A stretch of 64,000 nucleotides of DNA from Acanthaster planci. Its lineage: Eukaryota; Echinodermata; Asteroidea; Valvatida; Acanthasteridae. A model generated the notes under the pieces. That model was not told where the DNA came from and searched no databases. It was given only the letters and a program-made list of their open reading frames with translations. Positions 34,701-47,900 of this stretch are shown here, one piece after another. Location of the stretch: NCBI RefSeq assembly GCF_001949145.1, contig NW_019091544.1, positions 386,016 to 450,015 on the forward strand. The letters run 5' to 3'. Within the stretch, counting starts at the first letter, position 1, and each line of letters opens with the position of its first letter. The position numbers were made by a program, and so were the translations under genes.

Positions 34701-37700
34701 ACCCTCTTTCTGTCCAACGATTGTGAATCTCCTTTTAACTTAAGGTTAATTGTTGCTTTTGAAGTAACGATTGCAAAATGAGTGTTCTCCTTCTTTTTCC
34801 CCTGACTGGGTTTACCCTTCGTCTCGCTGAGTTGAGATATTTTAATTATTGGCAAGTGTAATATCTTTGAGCTTCAGTACACGTAAAGGTAGGTTGTTTT
34901 GTTGGTTTTCCAGCCGCGGCATAGAACTTCCATAAACCTGAGCAAATAATCCACAGGCAACTCATGTTATTCATCACTCGGTTGCCATGGTACAGAATGA
35001 GCCAAAATCAACATAACAGAAAACCTTTGGCCGCAACCATGCACGTGCATATGTGTATTATAATATACCGAAGTATCAGCTTTCTGTAGTCGATTTTTCT
35101 TCTTTAGTAAATTGTAATTAGTGGTTCTCAATGTACTGAACACCGTTGCAATAAAACACACATTAAATACTGAGCCATCTGATTCAAGAAGTATGTCAAA
35201 CCTTAGTTTTGCTGAAGTGACCAAGAAATTACGATACCGTCAGATGAACACTTGGCGCGCTTTCTAAAGTTTACATCAGTTTCCTATATGACTGATACTT
35301 GTAAAACTTATTCATACATCAGCAGCTGTTTTTGTAGCTAATATCCAATCACTAAAGATCCCATTCCTTATATTTTGTTCAACATAACAAAAAAAATAGC
35401 TTAGTGTGGGAACGTGTTCAAGGGAATGTCGTTAATGCCTGCAGGTCTTTTCCCAGTGCAGTTTCCATCACAGTTGACCTTAAAAATAACATTTGTGGTA
35501 AATTGTATGCCACACTAAGAAGTTCTTACATGGAGGGGTTATCTGCCGTGTGAAACAACATTCTAACCATTTATTACTGTGTAAACGTGACAACGCATGA
35601 CTCAGAGTAATTACTCATAAAATCAATGGTGACTAAGGTATCCTTGGTTTGGTATCTGGGAACGATACATAAAATTTTTGAATGAAACCCGGGACTGATT
35701 TTGTCTGGCCAGTGTGATACTAGTTTCTCTACATCAGGAGAAATTGGATGAGGGAATTCATGCGATGGTAATATGTGCAGCAGACGACATGCCGCAAGGC
35801 ACTTCCGCCATTTCCGGTTTTTTTCAAGGCGCGAGTGACCAAGAGACAGAGGTTTGTAGAACTGACGCGCTCTGACACACACGTCGATAATGCAATACGT
35901 TGTCCTGGGACTGGACAAATCTAATGATGTGACGTCATTATATGACTTTACAAATGTGCTCTGCATATTGCAACTGTAAATCATTGTTCCTTATTAAACA
36001 CAGTTAATAGGATACAATTTCAAGAACTCAATGTCCAACCAACAGTTTTCGACAAATTGCAGGTGCACTTCGAGATCATAAACTGCGATTTTATCACGTG
36101 GATTCCAGATGCTCACTCAAACAAAATGCGACTTGCACTGTTTGCGAAATGTAAACGGACAGACTGTAGGCCTATAATTAATATTTTGGGGCATTATCGC
36201 CCTACCCGTACTCTTATGATTATATTAAATGGAAACCATCGTTTACAGTCAGCCAAATTTTCAGCAAATTGTATACTACAATGGTATGGATGAAAGCAAA
36301 AAGCAAATACTTCACATTTTATGTACATGAGTGTGACGTCAAGTATTTTAAAAAGAATTTTCAACCTCGTAAAGGCCACCATAGTCTGTGATTTGTCTGT
36401 CTGCTTTCGTTTTTTTGAGTACTTAGTATTTAGGAACTCGTGTGCAAAAGGCATTATAATGCTGCTAGTTCTTTTACAGCACAATGGTTTTGATGGCATA
36501 CATATTCCAATAATTATCTCTTTATATATCACGCCTTGCGGCATGCGATTGGCGATCTAAGACAACTCCGTAACTTCCCTCGTCTTCGAACCTCAACGAC
36601 CCTTCAAAGCTCTGTGATTCTCAGGACAAGTACTATGTTACCTCTGTAAATCGTCTTTCTCAGATGACGCTTAAATACATGCACACGCTACATGCTCAAG
36701 AGTAGTATAAAAAAGTACCCAAATGAGGTAAAAAGAACGAAGAAGCGAAGAAGCTTTTCAAAATCAACTTCTTGCACCTGGAATAACTAAGGTGTCTTGT
36801 TGATATTGTAAACACATGTAGTAGTATCATTATACTTTGATCAAACTGATTCACTACAGTTGAAAAAAAAAAATCCCTGCTGAAAGAAACTCGGCTGCGA
36901 GCCTACATAATTTATTTGAATAAAATGGTTCGTCTGTTCTTTACGTGGAAAAAATTAAATTGATTTTGCAGGTCACCATTTATGTTTCAGCGCCAAAGAT
37001 GGAGCATAAATTAATAGTGTATAGCTCAGTTATTTCTTATAGACGACCTGAAACGTTTAAATGATACCTGATGATGATGTAGGCACTGTCAAAGCAATGC
37101 GGGACCAGTCTTGCACAGGTGCAAAATGTCCAAGTATCACAACAATAATTACAAATTCATCGATACATTTAGGACAGGTATGACTATGCATTGATATGCA
37201 GGAGGAATAATCGATTTGTATGATTAATTAAACAATTCTGTGATAGGATTTCTCAAATGTGCCAACTCTGCGTTGGTGTTATGGTTTCATGAATAATTAC
37301 GATCTGTGTCGATGTTTTTGTTACTTCTAATTGACGCTCCTTATAATCTGTCCTCACACGGGTAACAAAAATTATTTATTTTGCACGATTCAATAGGCAT
37401 CTTTTGGTTCTGGTTGTCTTCATCTTGAAGATGTATAAATTTCATGTGGACTGCCTCCTTTAACAGGAAATGGATAAGTAAGGCCTCTCTGAAAGCTAAG
37501 CCGATGCCCAAGGGAAATATAATAAACATGATATGCGACGGTACTAAAAGGCGTTGTCACCTCACCATCTGCCGTGTTTTCATGCAGTATGTGTTATCTT
37601 TATTGAAGCACAAAGAGGTCTGGATTTAGCCTCTTGAGAAAGATTTTATCCTGGCCTTGAAGACCTGTTTAATAAACAACGTGTTCGTTTCAAGAGCCCA

Positions 37701-37917
37701 GTAAATTTACATGCCAAGTTCATGCCAAATGACGTCATAGTGGATATTCTATTTTAGCGGAGAGTGGGAAACATTTCAAGAGGTAGAGCTCCTATACATG
37801 GCATGTATTTCACCTCCCTTCCTGCTATTTCTGTTGGCATCAAATGAACAATGAAATGTCCTCTGTTCAGAGTAGGAATTGTAGAGATGAGTGCAGGTGA
37901 TGTTCACAGTGAAGAGT
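31761..37917. other. Intergenic, no gene seen
   Basis: Scattered short frames (for example 35574-35984 minus and 36194-36544 minus) show no domain or splice context. TGACGTCA octamers lie at 35930-35937, 36334-36341 and 37730-37737. A GGATAAATAAATAAC tail near 33518-33532 could be an old LINE 3' end. GTTGCCATGG at 34981-34990 is a lone X-box-like half. Confidence 0.45.
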
Positions 37918-37948
37918 GACTACAGTGTGCTTGCAAACCATAACGTCA
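37918..37948 (+). repeat. 31-bp direct duplication, copy 1
   Basis: The core TACAGTGTGCTTGCAAACCA is identical in both copies and is followed by TAACGTCA here. The second copy is at 38281-38311; the two differ at two positions. Flanks are unrelated. Confidence 0.85.
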
Positions 37949-38280
37949 GGTGATAAAAATAATCGTTCCATGAAATAGTTCTTGCCGTCTTCAATAAAAT
38001 CTCTTTAAGAATCTCTTTAAATACTGGGGTAATGTAATAATTTCAGTTCTCGCAGTCCCGACAATCTGTGCTGATCGTGTTTGTACTTACAGTCTTTTGA
38101 CTCTAAGAATTCACAAGAGCCAGTTTGTTTAAGTTCACGCCATTCGTCACCTTTATGGTGTCAAAAAAGTCATATTGATGCATTTTAGGGTGAGTTGTAT
38201 TCAAATGTCCAGGACCTTTTACGTTTACATCCAGTTGCAGTTCGGCCTGTTTGTCCTCTACTCAAGATTAAGTAGGAGTC

Positions 38281-38311
38281 GATTACAGTGTGCTTGCAAA
38301 CCATTACGTCA
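38281..38311 (+). repeat. 31-bp direct duplication, copy 2
   Basis: It shares TACAGTGTGCTTGCAAACCA with 37918-37948 and continues TTACGTCA. It lies 363 bases downstream of copy 1. It ends in a CRE-like ACGTCA half-site, as does copy 1. Confidence 0.85.
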
Positions 38312-41300
38312 TCAGACGTTATGTGAGACGTGAATTACAATGGAAGTACTCAATTATAGTAGCCGCTGACATGGAGCACATAATTCATTTGCATGCAAAT
38401 GCAACTGTGACTAAGCAAATCAACAGAGGTAGGTTACAGTGACTCTTTTAAGAACACCAGGTCCACCAATGATTTATTTATAAGGAAATCGTGGGTTTGA
38501 ACCTGAGTACGCTTGTGGTTTTTTCACAAGCCTTCGAGGTAAAAACTGAGTATTCAGTATTATAATACACGTTGGGCAGGGCAAAATCCAAAATCAATAA
38601 CCACCAATGATTTGTTTTACATTTTTCACAAACAGCCAGAATATCCATTCGTCTGTTTTCTACATCCAAAATTTAATAAGAAGCTGATACATTTTGTGAT
38701 TTATTATTTATTTTTACTCACACTAGTGTGTCTGCAAAAAGCGCGTTTTCGGTTAATGGCAGAAAGCTTTTAAGGCTACTAACCTATTCTTTCTCACATG
38801 ACGTTGTGCAAAATGACCACGACTTAAACGATGCCGGGCAACCTCCCAAATTTATCAATCACGAGAAATATCTTACCTTAATTTACTGTGTCGAGTTTGA
38901 GTCAGGCGACCTTATTCTCCACACGGTACATCTTGTTTTGATGGTTCATGCTGTTTGATTAGATAAACCACCGACGTTTCACGCTGCCTTGCTTGTGTGT
39001 TTTGTTCCTGCCGTGTGAAAAGCACTGGCTTAATTATATAGCGGGGCGAGGACATCATATTCCGCCGTTCTTGCTTACCTAGTAACAACATCTTACATTG
39101 GTCGCGCCGGCAATAAATTGTACGTACTGACCAATCACAGACAGACTCTCACTACTACTTCCTCATTTACGTATTCTCCCCTGAAAACAGTGGGGACAAT
39201 TTTCATACGCTTCAGCATTGTAATGAGACGGAAGCGTATAAGGGCCACTCGCAAACAAATTTTTTTCGAGATACTATCTTGCCGCGAATTGGAACAAATG
39301 GGGATGTTTACATTTCATCCAAGCTTGATTTACAAAATCTCTGTTGGGGGTATGAATGTCCATATCCGCAAGTGGGGTAGACTACTTTGACTCTCCAGTA
39401 GATTGCCTGTTGAAAGGATTACGGTGCCTTTTCATTTATAGTTTAACCACAAGGGGGGACCCTTTAAAGAACAAAAAAAAAAAAAAACAGAAAGAAAAGA
39501 AAAGAAAGCAGCCAAAGAAATGAAAATAAGAAATGAAATAGAACATAATTATTTGCTTAAATTGGACCTCTTCCAGCTGTTAAATGTTATTGTTTTAGGC
39601 GGTTGCCCCCCCAACAAATTCTTGCAACGCCCAGGCATATTTTTAGCTGATTTGTGTTGCCATTTTGGACAAAACTTCAACGATGATATCATTTTAACTT
39701 TACAATCGGCTATGATGTAGGAAATTTCAGCAGGCAAAAGAAAAATGAAGTGAAGGTGAAAGGAAAACTAACACACACTTTTTCATCAAATGGATTGAAA
39801 TCCCCAGGCTCTTTGACCTCTCATGCATCCATGCGTTCACTTGTCACAAACCACCAATACAGTGCAGGGCACTTTGAAGAGCAAGTACATATTTTTTTGT
39901 CGTGAACCTATTGGATGGAGTCTATTTTAATTAACATCTGAACACGGGTCGACTCTCCCGGCTATACTATATTTGGTTTGAGCTTCCAAAGCTGTGGGGT
40001 ATTTCATGTGTTGTGTTAGCAAAAGTACTGTTTTTAATCTCCCATTTTAAGTACTATAAATTAATAAAAGTTGATGAATCGATGAAAGTTCAAAAATTTA
40101 ATAGTAACTTTAAAGTCCGCTTGCTTGTGTTTGGTACAAGGAAACTGTAGGAAGGAATTAAAACAATTTACCCCTCATCTGAATGTGGAAATTAATACCA
40201 CAAAATATGATTTCGTTGTCTTTGTGTTTAAAAACAAGCTTTGTTGAAATGTAACATCCATTTTTGTTCCAATTTAGCGATCTAAAACCAAATCTTATTA
40301 CATTTCATCCTTTTACCTCTTTGCAATATTTTAAGACGATTTTATTTTGATTTTTATTCCCAATGCATGTTATAAATATTCTATTTACTTTTACGTTTGG
40401 TTTTAATTATAGTCTTAGTGTTAAGATGTTTTAATGATTATAATCATGATTGGTGTTTTATGCGGTTGTGCTGGTTTTTGTTGTTGTTGTTGTTGTTTGG
40501 ATGTACTTTTAATGTATTTTTACATGAATTTTAATTAGAAGCTGTAATTTGGCTTGTTGGGCCACGATAAGAATGAAATAAACGAAGTGAAATGAAACTA
40601 ATTTCACCATTATATAATTGAGTACATTGTACCATTGCTGTTAACAATCCTATTTTTATTTATTTTAACTCAATTTATTTCACAGGGCCCCCATGGAAGA
40701 CCACAATTATATGTGACTGGGTCTCCTTGGTAAATCAAACATAATAATGATAAAAATAATGTTCCAGTCAAAGTAACGGCGGTCGATTTTTTGAAGCCTA
40801 CTCTACTTCTGGTAGATTCGAGCGCTTCACAACTTATTACAATGCTATCGACTACCTACACAAATGGAGAAAAATCAAGTCACCCTGAAAAATAGTCCTG
40901 GTTCCCATTGTTTCCCATTTATAATCCTTTTTGTAAACACTTAGTTAGATCAAGAAAGGTAATTATGGTGCAACGACCCACATTTAGTACTTTTGTATAT
41001 ATTTTATTAATTATAATTTCGGTTAGTAGACATTCAGTTGTTATATGGCGTTTTGCCGGTGGACAGACAAGTTGACATATAAAGTGTTTAAGCTCCCTCA
41101 CTGCTCTAATAAGTGAAGGTGTGTTATCCACTCACTGTATAAGATCAACATAGTGGGTGATATTCATAACTAATATGAGAAACCGCCTTTCTCTGAACTT
41201 GGACAACTAAAAAACACACCTTATTTTTATCAGAAGTATTTGCTATTCAAATCTACCAGCCTTACACAATGTGATACCCACAACCTCTCTGATAGCGTCA

Positions 41301-43150
41301 TATTCCTATATTTTTTAGTTCTGTAGTAAAAAACAAATTACATTTTACATGTAATTTGCATAATAATTTAATGCACAGTGCGTATAGGGAAGTGCTTTTA
41401 TCCTTGTAAGCCATATCCTTAAACTACAGAGAGGGCGGACTTCCTATTAACGTCCATGTCTTCTTTGTATGTCTCCACTATCTTTTCGCTGCATGACATA
41501 ACTTTTGGAAGTCTTTTTGGTTAGGATTTATTAGAACAATAGCAAGAATCAACATTTCGGCGTGCTCCATCAGTGCTCCCACCTTGTCGCAATCACGCAA
41601 AATTTCGTCAGGTCGCTTACAATTAATCTCAATTTCTGTATTATGTCCAGGCATCTTCGAAGCACTGTAACGAGCGGTAAGGTGCACTGTCTCAATTCAA
41701 GGAAAGTTCTCCGCCAGGCAGAGGCACTTAAAAAGTACTCCTACAAATTCTTCGAAAGTGGTGTCTGCGTGGGCCAAGAAATTGTGAAATTCATTGTGTA
41801 AGTATGCCCAGGATCATCTCTGTAGATTCATGGGCTCCCATCTGAGGGCAAAGCAGACAAAACTGTTGTTTAAAAATTGTCAGAAGAGCCAAAGAAAAGT
41901 GAGGAATGTCATTTGAAAATGGCTGCTGAGAAGACTTGGTAACATTCACATTTTGGGGGTGAGTTTGTTCTTGGCGGATGATTAAAAAATTCATTTGCCC
42001 ACTAAAATTTGAAAATCAAATAAAATTTGAAGGACCAAAAGCACGTCAGGTTTTGTGTGATAGGCCTCAGGGACTTCAGTTGCCCGCAGCGAGGCTCCAA
42101 ACTTTGTTGCTTTTACTTTGTTTTCAAAAGAGGTTGAATTAGTACGGTGCACGCATAAGGTGTTGTGTAGTAATACGCATGTCGGCCAGCAAGCAAAGAG
42201 AGTACTCCGTATCGTAGCTCGATCTTTTGACGTTTCTTTTGCTACAAGAGAAGTGTTTGACTAAACAAAAGTGGGTTCTAATGCAACATTTGTTGCGAAC
42301 CAAGGAACAACGTGTTGCAAAGTTTCGCTGCCCATACAAAATGGAGGTCAATCTTTGTAAACTTGAGGTGTATTAATTTTGTTGTGGTGTGTGAGAACTG
42401 AGCAAGGTCGCACCGATTTTTGCTCGCTCAGACTGAATAGAGGGCGGGCTTCTTATCAACGTTAATGCCGACCCTTTTCACCAGACTTGTAAAGAAAAGG
42501 GCTAAGTCTAAACTGAATTCTTACTGACTCAAAATTCCTCTGACGAATTTAAATGAAATGAAGAATGCAGTTACATGGGTTTCTTGGCCCCTTGTCTTTA
42601 TCGTACCCCATACTCCCTATCCCCAATTAGCGAAATACTTTGAAGTGTACATTATTATATGCGTCAAAACTCACACCACAGTAAATATCTATTCACAGTT
42701 TACCTTTAGCATGTTGACAACTTAATTGCTCGTGTCTGACAATGCTCACTGAATCGTGGATGGCGGAGGGCTTGTGAGTAGTTTAATAATAACAGGAATA
42801 ACAACAACAATAGACATCACAAATCGTTCAAGTCGAATTTATGAAAAAGTGATTAAAATTAGCTGTTTCTGTACAAACCTATACCTGTAGTAAATTCTTC
42901 ATTGTTTATAAAACTTTTAAAACGACCCTATTCTCTACTGAAGATCTTACAGTTTCTCGCTGTTTTGTTGCTACAAAATTTCACAATGGAACGAAACAGA
43001 ATGTTGATGCAAAATGTTGGTAAAATTCGAAGTTTTTCTTACCATTTGAAACAGATAAAGAGCAATAACTTTTATGTTCTCCTGGGCGGCCTGCTGTGTC
43101 TTTTGTTTGCCTTATTGTATGTGGAATTGACCGAATAAATATTCTTACAA
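38312..43150. other. Intergenic, no gene seen
   Basis: No supported gene. A (TTG)n stretch lies at about 40477-40498. The segment 40390-40605, ending GAATGAAATAAACGAAGTG and then AAATGAAAC, looks like an old LINE-type 3' end. A 26-base near-match AGAGGGCGG.CTTC.TAT.AACGT occurs at 41431 and 42438, about 1 kb apart. Confidence 0.45.
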
Positions 43151-43325
43151 ATGGGTCATTAGGGAGACATTTTGTAGTAAATTTTCGACCTTAGGGATAC
43201 ATCGGTCATTAGGGAGACATTTCAATGTACATACAATGTTTGGTTCAGATCAGATTAGAGAATATTTAATTATGGGCAGTAATGTTTGTGCACGTTCTTA
43301 TGGGAATGTCTCCCGAGTGACCCAT
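43151..43325. mobile_element. Short inverted-repeat element (MITE-like)
   Basis: The left end ATGGGTCATTAGGGAGACAT (43151-43170) matches the reverse complement of the right end (about 43303-43325, GAATGTCTCCCGAGTGACCC then AT). A third, direct copy of GGTCATTAGGGAGACATTT lies internally at 43204-43222. There is no coding capacity. The superfamily is not identified. Confidence 0.6.
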
Positions 43326-44855
43326 TTTAATACTTTAAAAAAAATGAACGGAAACAAGTACATGTAGCTAACGTGAATAAAGCAGTCATGATTTTCCTAA
43401 AATTTATTTTCGGAGAATTTTCACGATAATGCGTCCTATTATCTTTGCGACTAAGCCAATAAAGTGTGGGCGGCCGTCAGGCTCAACTCGCCGGATACCG
43501 TACTTTGCGGCCAGCGTCGCCCATCCATAGTTCCCAGCTGCATGTACCTGGGTTTAATAACAGTTGAAAAACAGATTTGTAACTGAACAGCCTCGACATG
43601 TACCTATACCTTGAGGGTATCAAGTAACGTAACGCTATTTTATTGATTCTAATTCCCAATTTAAAGGACTCATTGTGCTTCGAAATAGGAGTTTATTCCG
43701 AGTTCTTTAAGCCAGTGTAATTGTCCTTTAATAAGAATAATCTCCGAGAGCTTGAATGTGAAGGCTATAAATAACACAGGATTCATTAATTAACCAGATT
43801 ACGTACTAGTGATTCTGCCGTACAGCGGCAAATCATTCCACGCGGTCGGTGACCTTATTGTTGTCGTAGGCGGTTGGTAGTAGTCAAAACTGACTGCAGA
43901 AAGAAAATCCTCGCGTGTTGACTCAGGCTGAGTTGGTAGTCATGTACATGACTGCCGACACCTTTAATTTCGTCGATGGGCTCATATCATTTATTTCCAG
44001 TTATCTGTTTGAAGGCGTGTAAGTCTATAAATATAGACGCAGTTGTCATTTTAATTTTGAATGTTGTAGCGGTCTCTTTCTTTGAATTGCATTCAAATGG
44101 GAAAACAATAAATCTCATCAAATGTGAGCAAATTGGCATACTTTAAAAAGTGTAAAGTTAATTGTGAAAGATAAATAAAAGTCTCTCAGCCTAGTTGTAA
44201 ATGAATAAAATATGCATAAAAAGGCTACGATCGAGGATGAGTTTTTGGATTGATGAATCATCATACTCCGATGACTTGAGTCAGTTTCAGAATACCCGCA
44301 ACATTGAGTGTAGAATATTGGGTAACCTTCACTGGGTACCGACTGAAAATAAATATGACTTCCGTGTAACCAGTTTTATTAATTTAATCCAGCTGAGCAA
44401 ATTTCTACTACACATCTACCAATACTGTCTAAATCTGGCGGCAACACTGGATCGGCATGAGTTTGATACAAACGACGGGGAGAATATTTGACCGATTTCT
44501 GACACGTTTCTCGACGGCATGGCTTGAAGATATCTGTTAATTTACGGCAGCCGCTCAGCGATTGCTTGTAATAATGATGAAATAGCCACGACTGTTGGCG
44601 GACAACTGATTTATATTTCAACACTGACAGTGTCGCCCAGCAGTGCTTGTAAAAAAACGTGTTCAAGTAGCGAAAACATAAGCTTCGGTCATACCACCAG
44701 CGTCTTATGTTAGGCAGCAGCGATAGACCTGGCTGCAGAGTAAGGATATTAAAACCCCGCAAGGCGATTACATTCAGCAGTTTACATAAGGTCAAGTGAA
44801 AGCTGTCCCTGCCTGGATAATATGATGAATTCCCCACAAAATATGCCTCTGCCTC
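43326..44855. other. Intergenic, no gene seen
   Basis: Overlapping frames at 44201-44491 plus and 44379-44837 minus show no recognisable domain. Isolated TACATG words occur near 43360 and 43943. Confidence 0.45.
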
Positions 44856-44924
44856 TGACGTCAGTCCGGTTACCTAGAAACGTTAAGTCTGGTTGATGAT
44901 GGCGGCCAAGGCCATGTTGCTATG
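44856..44924 (+). promoter_or_regulatory. CRE + X-box cluster before an ATG with a splice donor
   Basis: A perfect CRE TGACGTCA (44856-44863) is followed by an X-box-like GTTACCTAGAAAC (44869-44881) and then ATGATGGCGGCC (44896-44907). The frame runs nine codons plus two bases to CTATG|GTAGGT, a fair donor at 44925, leaving a phase 2 intron. This has the layout of a compact promoter with a short first coding exon on the plus strand. No continuation exon was recognised, so the gene is unproven. Confidence 0.35.
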
Positions 44925-47900
44925 GTAGGTCCTGAGTAATTCTATACACCGACGATGCCGACTGTGGGCCATAAAAACCCTTTGTCCTCGCCGCTGCAAA
45001 AAATGAAATTCAGTCTGGCGCCCAGGACTGAGAGGCTGAACAAAGACCAGGAGATGCCATCGAATTCTTAGAGGTATTGCTATCTATATGAAAATGTTTT
45101 GCAATGAGGAAGTCCAGAAGATGGCTGCAAAAACACGTGCATGCGTGCACGTTTGTTACAGTGAATATTATGCCCTTTCCATCAGCTTCAAGTTGAATCT
45201 TTTGTAAACACTTTTAATTTCAAGGGGAGGGAGTCACGTTAGAATAACAGTGTAAGACTAAATCGACAAATTAATTTGGCATGCTTCAAAAGTCCTGATA
45301 TAGATCTAATGATTTAATCATATATTTTCTCTTTCCCCGAAAGAAGTGTTTATTCATGAATTTAGGGAATCAAAGGGATAATAATAATCAAAACAATTTT
45401 CAGACCTTACTTAGCACACTATTTTATGTACAGTGCAGTTTTAGTTCATTCAGAAGAACCTGTTGCCTCGAATGATTAATAAACAATATTAAGCTAAAAG
45501 CACAAGTTTTTGTCTTGGCCCATCCATTATAAAGAATTTACCACAACATTTATCTTATTAATTAAGCCAATTTTGTTTTGGAGTCCCTCGACAAAGAAAC
45601 ACAATCAGTCTATGCTAATCAGCCCATGTACCTTGTGTATATATTTCCCTTGATTTCACGTCGTCTTTCTCCTATCTTGTTTACATCTTCTGGTAGGCAA
45701 GGCTGTTTTTTTTTTTATAATGTCGTCACTTGCCATAAAATATGTAATATTGTCAGAAATCTCTTATTATCATGTTATCTCCATTTACGACGTTAGCTGA
45801 CTATTTTATAAGCTCTTTGAATAATAACCATTAAATCTATGAAGTAACAGCCAGTCGGTAATGTCTGTTTTGGTGTCATCCATGTTCGATTGTGCAACTA
45901 CAGACATAGTAATTACTCTGTATGGCATAATCGGTCATACGATGATTAACAAACCCGTTGGTGAGACATTCTCCAGACTTGATATAATGGCCTTAGAGAA
46001 TGTTATAGATAAATCATTGATGCGTGGTAAATGGACACTGGAAGATACATGTACCGGTAGTTAATCCCAGATGCTCGGAGTTAGATCGAAATCCGTTTTT
46101 AAGTCCACATAATTCTCACTGTTCCATGGACAACTACACAGTGTTTTGCGGTTCCCAATTTTTCTTTTCGTACTTTTGCTCTTGCGAAAATCTAACAAGA
46201 AAGCGCTTAAATGGCGCTGCAAGGTTGCGCTATCGAAAAGGCTGGTACACAGTGTTTGTCATCGGTGCCGTATGGCAGGCAGGTTACGAGCCTACAAATT
46301 TCCATAAGTATTTTGAAGACGAGTCAAGCTGTAAAGAACCGCGTCTCGTAGCTCTCCTGTAACTTTTTGCAGGTTGGTCGTTTGATTATCTCCAAGAGAA
46401 CAAAATTTGATAAAATAGTTATGTATAACTGAGCCCAAGTTCGATGAGATGTGTTTAGCCTTTAACAGTAACATAAATAAGCATCTGAGTCTAGTTCAAC
46501 TGGGGTGGAATCCGCCCCTGCGTGCATTTCCCCCAGATATCTTCCTCACAGATATATATTTATTATTGAAAGTCGCATAGAGCCTGTATGAGTTTTAAAT
46601 TTGCGATGTCTCACAGTGATTTTGTCACTAGTTCCTTAATACACAAAAAATATGTCGTGCTTGCCCGTGCAAAATTCTCCCGTTGGATTGTTTGTAATCC
46701 TTTCGAGAACTGCGTTCTCTCAAAACCATTCAGATAGACAAAACCCAATAGTGGACTTTGTTTAATATTACCATGAGTTGTTTCTATTTCGCATATTCAT
46801 AAGAATGAGGGAAAACAAACTGCACTAAAGGGGGCGCATGCACTATTCCTTATACCTACTATATCAGGTTGTGTTCTGTTTCTAATTGTTGCCATTCGCG
46901 CCGAGACATAATTACTCCTCTTTGGTTGCAACAATTGAGGAACACCAAGAGCGTCATTGTTGAGGTATTTCTAGCACATTACTTCGTTAAATTCAACAAT
47001 TAGCACTGCTCTATTCCCTCATGGAGATAAAATAAATATGAAGTCAGCCACTTATGATCATTCCGATTAATAGTTACAACCGCAGCCAGGTTTGATTTAT
47101 TATACCCAATTTTTGCAACATGCACAAGAGAAAGTGTTGTTTTAGCCGTGTTTTAAGGTTGTTGATACTTTTGACATCTCTTTTAATGGATATCAATATT
47201 AATTTATGGCTAATAAGCAGCAATTTTGAAAATTATATCTTTTATTTCCCAAAAGCCCAAAGAAAGTATGACAGATTAAAGACTTATTCTTTCATGTTCG
47301 GAAATCTGTGTACTAAAAATGTCAGATATTGAGGAAATTTGAAACCTTTTCTTGTGATAATTTACTAATGACCGAGATGAAAAACAATACATATAAAAGA
47401 AATAGCTTGGTAGTGTAAAAATAAAAGCTGAGGAAATTGTGATAACCAAGGTCATAAACAGATTACCAGAACCTATCCTATCAGACTGGAGCCGTATTAA
47501 TGATTGTGCGTATGGAGAATGTTTACAGAGAAAGGAACTGAGCCTCTGTCGGCTGAGATGATCGAGTGAAAAGGTTTTGACTCTTTTCACCTTATAGTAG
47601 TATACGAGATGCCTTGGATGATAACACGTCATAATACGTTGTTTATCAGCATGCACTCAATATCGTTTTGAAAAGAAATTTTGGGCAAATAAAATTAGTT
47701 TAGGCTATATCTAAATAAAAAAAAGAAGCTTTGGGGGTATTTTCCCGAAATATAAACCAAATTTGAAAGACAAAATAGAATAATCGTAAGAGAATTGCAA
47801 AGTCATAAATGATTCCTCAGCATTCAGTTTGAAATCCATGTAGCTCCTAGTAGGCCTAAACATGACGATAACAAACCAGACTCTGATTAAATGACAAAGT

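Noticed and set aside
35574-35984. 136-codon minus-strand frame
   Set aside because: No family similarity recognised and no splice signals of quality nearby.
44379-44837. 152-codon minus-strand frame
   Set aside because: No recognisable domain; composition looks non-coding and a frame on the other strand overlaps it.
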